A stretch of DNA of 8,221 bases from Thermoplasmatota archaeon (GTDB taxonomy: Archaea; Thermoplasmatota; E2; DHVEG-1), in assembly GCA_030605515.1 (NCBI GenBank), contig JAUWIE010000084.1, positions 1 to 8,221 of the forward strand, read 5' to 3'. Positions 5,623 to 8,221 of the stretch are shown here, in pieces. A program made the translations under genes and the position numbers. Numbering within the stretch: position 1 is the first letter of the stretch; every line of letters starts with the position of its first letter. The notes below the pieces were generated by a model that worked only from the letters and a program-made list of their open reading frames with translations, searched no databases and was not told the DNA's origin.

Positions 5623-5724
5623 TCAAATCTCATCCCCAATTGTTGGGGCTCTGAGACTTGGCTACTAAAGTCCCCCAAGCGGCTTATTCTTTGGGCATAT
5701 TACTTTAAGCCATCATTTATGATG
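5623..5724 (+). ncRNA. Candidate structured RNA or 3' UTR with exclusive pairings
   Basis: Three hairpins follow the receiver gene. The first (5624-5660) joins CAA to TTG, TCTCA to TGAGA, and CCCCAA (5634-5639) to TTGGGG (5643-5648), 14 bp in all with small internal loops. The second joins CCCAA (5674-5678) to TTGGG (5691-5695). The third joins CATCA (5711-5715) to TGATG (5720-5724). The TTGGGG arm can instead pair perfectly with CCCCAA at 5673-5678, breaking the first two hairpins. It could be a separate RNA driven by the TATA-like box at 5559, or a stabilising 3' UTR of the operon. Strand is assumed from the upstream genes; the palindromes would also fold in a minus-strand transcript. Confidence 0.35.
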
Positions 5725-5970
5725 CAGGCATTATTATAATACAAATTTTTATATATATTTATTATTATTGGAATGTTTAAGAACATATAACGAATTTTTA
5801 TTTATATAAATTATTGATTATTTATTAGATCCAAGTTCAAATCTCGTTTTGTCTGATAAATGTGATGATAATTGAAAAATGGAGATGCAAGTAGTGTAAC
5901 CTCCTAAGATGAACAAAAAAACTTATATTTCTGATAACAATTGCAGTCTCTGATATTTTTTATGCTATTT

Positions 5971-5985
5971 AGAAATAAAAAAGGT
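5971..5985 (-). terminator. T-tract following ltaE
   Basis: Directly after the ltaE stop the minus strand reads CC followed by six T residues (complement of 5977-5982), then ATTTCT. T-runs of this kind commonly terminate archaeal transcripts; there is no convincing stem. Confidence 0.35.
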
Positions 5986-7017
5986 TTATTTTACAATTTC
6001 CCGAATACAATCTGCAAAGTTCATAATATCCGATTTGGTTGTATCAAAAGAACACATCCATCTAACCTCAGATATCTGATCATCAAACACATGAAAAAAA
6101 TATCTTTTCTGTAAAGGAGAAATATATTTTTTTGGAAGTGTTGCAAACACAGCATTTGCCTCAACTTTTTGAGTTATTCTAACATTCGGGATGTCTTTTA
6201 CCTCCCTGTATAAAATTTGAGTCATCTTGTTTGAATGTTTTGCATTTTTAAACCATAGATTATTAGAGAGAAATGCTTCAAATTGTGCTGAAATAAAACG
6301 CATTTTAGATGCAAGCTGCATACCTTGTTTTCTAAAATAAGGAAAGTTGTTTGATAATTTTTTATCAAAAAAAACAACAGCTTCTCCAAACATCATACCA
6401 TTTTTTGTTCCACCAAAAGAAAGAATATCAACTCCAATATCGCCGGTAATATCTTTCAGGCTAGTGTTGAGTTTAACAGCAGCGTTACAAAGCCTTGCAC
6501 CATCCATATGAATTAGCATTTTATTTTTATGTGCATAATCTGAGATTTTCTTAATCTCTTCAGGAGTATAAACAGTACCTAGTTCTGTCGGCTGAGTAAT
6601 AGAAATGACTTTCGGCTGAGCCATATGAGGATCTCCAAAACCTATAATGTGTGGTTTTATCAGATCAATTGTTAATTTCCCATTTATTGTTGGAATTGTC
6701 ACAAGTTTACATCCAATAAATTTCTCTGGACCACAACATTCATGAACATTTAGATGTGCAGTTTCAGCGCAAATAATTGAATTAAAAGAAGTAGTTACTG
6801 TTTTTAATCCTAATATGTTTGCTGCAGTTCCGTTATAAACAAAGTAAACATTGATATTTTTACCAAAATGCTCCTTGAATTTATTTATAGCACGTTTTGA
6901 ATATTCATCATCGCCATATGCAATACTATAACCTATATTTACAGACTCAATTGCTTTTAGAATATCTGGATGGATACCGGAATGATTATCACTTGCAAAT
7001 CCATTATTGTTTAACAT
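5986..7017 (-). CDS. ltaE: Low-specificity L-threonine aldolase-type PLP enzyme
   Basis: The 343-residue product has the aspartate-aminotransferase fold of threonine aldolases, which split L-threonine or L-allo-threonine into glycine and acetaldehyde using PLP. Visible motifs are SDNHSGIHP near the N-terminus (residues 9-17), YGDDEYSKR (34-42), NGTAAN (62-67) before the cofactor site, AETAHLNVHECCGPE (84-98), HMDGARLCNA (170-179) with the cofactor-ring aspartate D172 and R175, and SFGGTKNG (200-207) with K205 as the Schiff-base lysine. The length matches the family. The start at 7017 gives the expected N-terminus, and a TATA box about 25 nt upstream suggests a leaderless mRNA. The gene converges on the receiver gene. 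The likely role is glycine supply or threonine breakdown. Related fold-type I enzymes act on other beta-hydroxy amino acids, so exact substrate preference is uncertain. Confidence 0.88.
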   Translation of the reverse strand: MLNNNGFASDNHSGIHPDILKAIESVNIGYSIAYGDDEYSKRAINKFKEHFGKNINVYFVYNGTAANILGLKTVTTSFNSIICAETAHLNVHECCGPEKFIGCKLVTIPTINGKLTIDLIKPHIIGFGDPHMAQPKVISITQPTELGTVYTPEEIKKISDYAHKNKMLIHMDGARLCNAAVKLNTSLKDITGDIGVDILSFGGTKNGMMFGEAVVFFDKKLSNNFPYFRKQGMQLASKMRFISAQFEAFLSNNLWFKNAKHSNKMTQILYREVKDIPNVRITQKVEANAVFATLPKKYISPLQKRYFFHVFDDQISEVRWMCSFDTTKSDIMNFADCIREIVK

Positions 7018-7037
7018 AATTCTTCAAATCTTTTTTC

Positions 7038-7045
7038 TTTTATAA
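7038..7045 (-). promoter_or_regulatory. TATA box of ltaE (leaderless transcript predicted)
   Basis: The minus strand reads TTTATAAA here, with GGTT before it, centred about 25 nt upstream of the ltaE ATG. That spacing puts the transcription start on or next to the start codon, in agreement with the absence of any Shine-Dalgarno sequence. Confidence 0.55.
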
Positions 7046-7095
7046 AACCTTCTAAAACATTATTTAATGAAATACCAAATAATCACGAGGTGAAA

Positions 7096-7125
7096 ATAAA
7101 AAAAAGAGAGATCTGAACAAAAAAT
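7096..7125 (-). terminator. Double T-tract after the 88-residue gene
   Basis: After the stop codon, the minus strand carries six T residues (complement of 7119-7124) and then eight T residues (complement of 7098-7105), with GATCTCTC between. Such T-runs are typical archaeal termination signals. They separate this gene from ltaE, which has its own promoter. Confidence 0.45.
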
Positions 7126-7392
7126 TTAACCTATTTTTTCTATATTTCCCATTCCGATACTAGCATCTAGTTCTTCTCTTTTTACAACTTTCATTTTCGC
7201 TTTATCAAAATCAACTATTTCTTGTTTTACTAGATCAAGAATCCCTACAACAGATATTATACCAATATCATTTACATATCTACGGCAAATACTCATAAGC
7301 TCTCTATGTAATCCAACCTCTAATGATTTATGTTCCTCAAGCGATTTTATCTTAGATCCACCTAAAACCATATATTTCCCTTCTACGTACAT
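7126..7392 (-). CDS. Small protein of unknown function
   Basis: I do not recognise this 88-residue protein. It has no membrane segment, signal peptide or cysteine pair; the one cysteine is in ELMSICRRYVN. The middle (about 18-62) looks helical and amphipathic, with the segments LEVGLHRELMSICRRYV and IISVVGILDLVKQEIVDF, and a basic patch KMKVVKREEL follows. This could be a small oligomerising or protein-binding module. A TATA-like AGTATTTAAAC (complement of 7405-7415) lies upstream. It is only about 18 nt from the first ATG, so the second ATG at 7371 (MVLGGSK, 81 residues), preceded by AGAAGGGAAA, is a possible alternative start. The gene is divergent from the glycosylase gene across an 83-bp gap. 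That it is a real gene is supported by the promoter and terminator context; its function is unknown. Confidence 0.6.
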   Translation of the reverse strand: MYVEGKYMVLGGSKIKSLEEHKSLEVGLHRELMSICRRYVNDIGIISVVGILDLVKQEIVDFDKAKMKVVKREELDASIGMGNIEKIG

Positions 7393-7404
7393 AACAGTTT
7401 CTTA

Positions 7405-7457
7405 GTTTAAATACTATTTCAAAATCGTAAAACAAAAAATTCATAGTAGATAATAAA
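7405..7457. promoter_or_regulatory. Divergent promoter region
   Basis: The 83-bp gap holds a TATA-like element in each direction. On the minus strand it is AGTATTTAAAC (complement of 7405-7415) for the small gene. On the plus strand it is GATAATAAA (7449-7457), whose centre is about 23 nt before the glycosylase ATG at 7476, compatible with leaderless expression. No ribosome site is seen before 7476, and the ATG at 7468 hits a stop after three codons. Confidence 0.4.
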
Positions 7458-7475
7458 GTTACTAGTTATGAACAA

Positions 7476-8165
7476 ATGAAAATAACTCCCAATATCCTTT
7501 ATGAAATACTTTTAGATGAATTAGGCATTCAAAAATGGTGGCCAGTAGATAGCAGCTATCATAAAAATCATAGCAGTGACCCAAGATTTGAGGTTATGGT
7601 TGGAGCTATTTTAACTCAAAACACAGCATGGTCAAATGTAGAAAAAGCATTAACAAATCTAAAAATAAAAAAAATCTTGGAGATAGAAAAAATTTCTAAT
7701 ATCGATTTAGAACATCTACGGGAAATGATTAAACCTTCAGGGTTTTTCAATCAAAAAGCGCAACGAATAAAGAATTTAGCATCACATTTACATAATAATT
7801 ATCATAGTGATCTAAATTGTTTCTTTGATCAAGAGTTATTCATAATAAGAAACGAGCTGCTTTCATTAAATGGAATAGGACCTGAAACTGCAGATTCAAT
7901 ATTGTTATATGCTGGGAATTTCCCGATATTTGTCGTTGACGCATATACAAAACGTATATGTAAAAGACTACCTATAAAAGCAGGAGATTCATATGATGAA
8001 ATCCAACTTTTTTTCCAGAGGGAACTTAACAAAAAATATAATACAGAAAAATTAACTCAAATTTATAATGAATTACACGCATTAATTGTTATTTTTGTAA
8101 AAAACTACTGTAAAAAAAGACCAGAATGCTGTAAATGCCCAATCCGCAAGTATTGCAATTTCTGA
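7476..8165 (+). CDS. HhH-GPD DNA glycosylase with Fe-S motif (MagIII/COG2231-like)
   Basis: The 229-residue protein belongs to the endonuclease III superfamily of base-excision repair enzymes. It has the FEVMVGAILTQNTAWSNVEKAL segment typical of the family, the helix-hairpin-helix LNGIGPETADSILLYA (131-146), the catalytic aspartate D155 in FVVDAYTKRI, and a C-terminal iron-sulfur motif with cysteines spaced C-x5-C-x2-C-x5-C. The lyase lysine of endonuclease III (in GRKTA) is replaced by E137 (GPETA). That predicts a monofunctional glycosylase without AP-lyase activity, as in the MagIII/COG2231 branch that removes 3-methyladenine. The opening WWPVDS segment also fits that branch. An alkylated-base substrate is inferred from the subfamily. 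The length is normal and no defect is visible. It is transcribed alone and converges on the next gene 6 bp beyond its stop. Confidence 0.85.
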   Translation: MKITPNILYEILLDELGIQKWWPVDSSYHKNHSSDPRFEVMVGAILTQNTAWSNVEKALTNLKIKKILEIEKISNIDLEHLREMIKPSGFFNQKAQRIKNLASHLHNNYHSDLNCFFDQELFIIRNELLSLNGIGPETADSILLYAGNFPIFVVDAYTKRICKRLPIKAGDSYDEIQLFFQRELNKKYNTEKLTQIYNELHALIVIFVKNYCKKRPECCKCPIRKYCNF

Positions 8166-8171
8166 TAATGA

Positions 8172-8221
8172 TCATTTAAGAAGTTCTTCAACTTTATTAC
8201 TCACAACCTCAGCCGGAATAT
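8172..8221 (-). CDS. C-terminal end of a minus-strand gene (runs off window)
   Basis: On the minus strand the frame is open from the window edge to TGA (complement of 8172-8174) and encodes IPAEVVSNKVEELLK at its C-terminus. The amphipathic helical character and the tight 6-bp convergent spacing to the glycosylase stop support a real gene end, but 15 residues are too few to name the protein. The palindrome AATGATCATT (8167-8176) covers the junction. Confidence 0.45.
   Translation of the reverse strand, partial: IPAEVVSNKVEELLK

Larger units (their letters stand above)
5558..5985. other. Convergent spacer: hairpin cluster then very AT-rich DNA
   Basis: This stretch separates the 3' ends of the receiver gene (plus) and ltaE (minus). 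A TATA-like TTATAAAAATA lies at 5559-5569, right at the receiver stop. The part at 5606-5732 is relatively GC-rich and full of inverted repeats. From about 5736 to 5830 the DNA is almost pure A and T. No credible reading frame was seen on either strand. Confidence 0.5.

Noticed and set aside
5613..5631. tRNA 3'-half-like sequence (GTTCAAATCTC, also at 5835-5845) and an 11-mer AAACTCGTGTT shared with 617-627
   Set aside because: The five bases on either side of the TTCAAAT loops do not pair as a T-stem at either site, no anticodon or acceptor arms are present, and shared 11-mers are expected by chance in 8 kb of AT-rich DNA.
5643..5680. TPP-riboswitch-like CTGAGA after a GGGG run
   Set aside because: Only the CTGAGA hexamer resembles the thi-box; the second conserved arm and the overall fold are missing, and no thiamine gene follows.
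5862..5934. Possible C/D-box guide RNA: GTGATGA at 5862-5868 and CTGA at 5931-5934
   Set aside because: No good D' box or terminal stem is present, the C' box is poor, and box spacing is longer than usual; such short boxes occur by chance in AT-rich DNA.

Overview
The window looks archaeal, most like an AT-rich euryarchaeal or thermoplasmatal genome. Four points suggest this. A DUF835 domain is fused to PAS domains and a winged helix. Genes are preceded by TATA-box-like elements, and ltaE appears leaderless. The visible ribosome sites are mostly the weak GTGAT type. The toxin-antitoxin pair is of a type common in archaea. The lineage is inferred from gene content only; no rRNA or complete tRNA was recognised. 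The dockerin-type C-terminus at the left edge resembles exported proteins of several bacterial candidate phyla and could have been exchanged between domains.

Layout, left to right. (1) 1-272, plus strand: the 3' end of a large exported protein ending in two dockerin-like calcium-binding repeats. (2) 273-655: a convergent spacer with several inverted repeats and terminator-like hairpins. (3) 656-1284, minus strand: a vapBC-type toxin-antitoxin operon with 4-nt gene overlap and a perfect 8-bp inverted repeat in its promoter. (4) 1285-1611: a divergent regulatory region with two perfect odd-length palindromes either side of a TATA-like element. (5) 1612-3633, plus strand: a GAF-PAS-PAS-DUF835-winged-helix protein that senses and probably binds DNA but has no kinase domain. 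(6) 3634-4083: a 450-nt spacer with an 11-nt-phased CCTAT array, a TATA box, a 15-bp palindrome, a run of four stable hairpins with a terminator-like end, and an almost complete complement of the 16S 3' end that has no start codon after it. (7) 4084-5557, plus strand: a GT4-type glycosyltransferase and a stand-alone receiver domain separated by one nucleotide. (8) 5558-5985: a convergent spacer with a second hairpin cluster whose arms can pair in two exclusive ways. (9) 5986-7392, minus strand: a threonine aldolase-type PLP enzyme and an unrecognised 88-residue protein. (10) 7476-8165, plus strand: a MagIII/COG2231-type HhH-GPD DNA glycosylase with an iron-sulfur cluster motif, then the C-terminal end of a minus-strand gene that runs off the window.

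The part most worth pursuing is 1285-5740. A one-component sensor with DUF835 where a histidine kinase would normally be is followed by a candidate structured RNA with its own elaborate promoter. After that comes a glycosyltransferase translationally coupled to an orphan receiver domain. One reading is a signalling module that controls cell-surface or storage glycan synthesis, with RNA-level regulation on both sides of the glycosyltransferase-receiver operon. That linkage is inferred from position alone.
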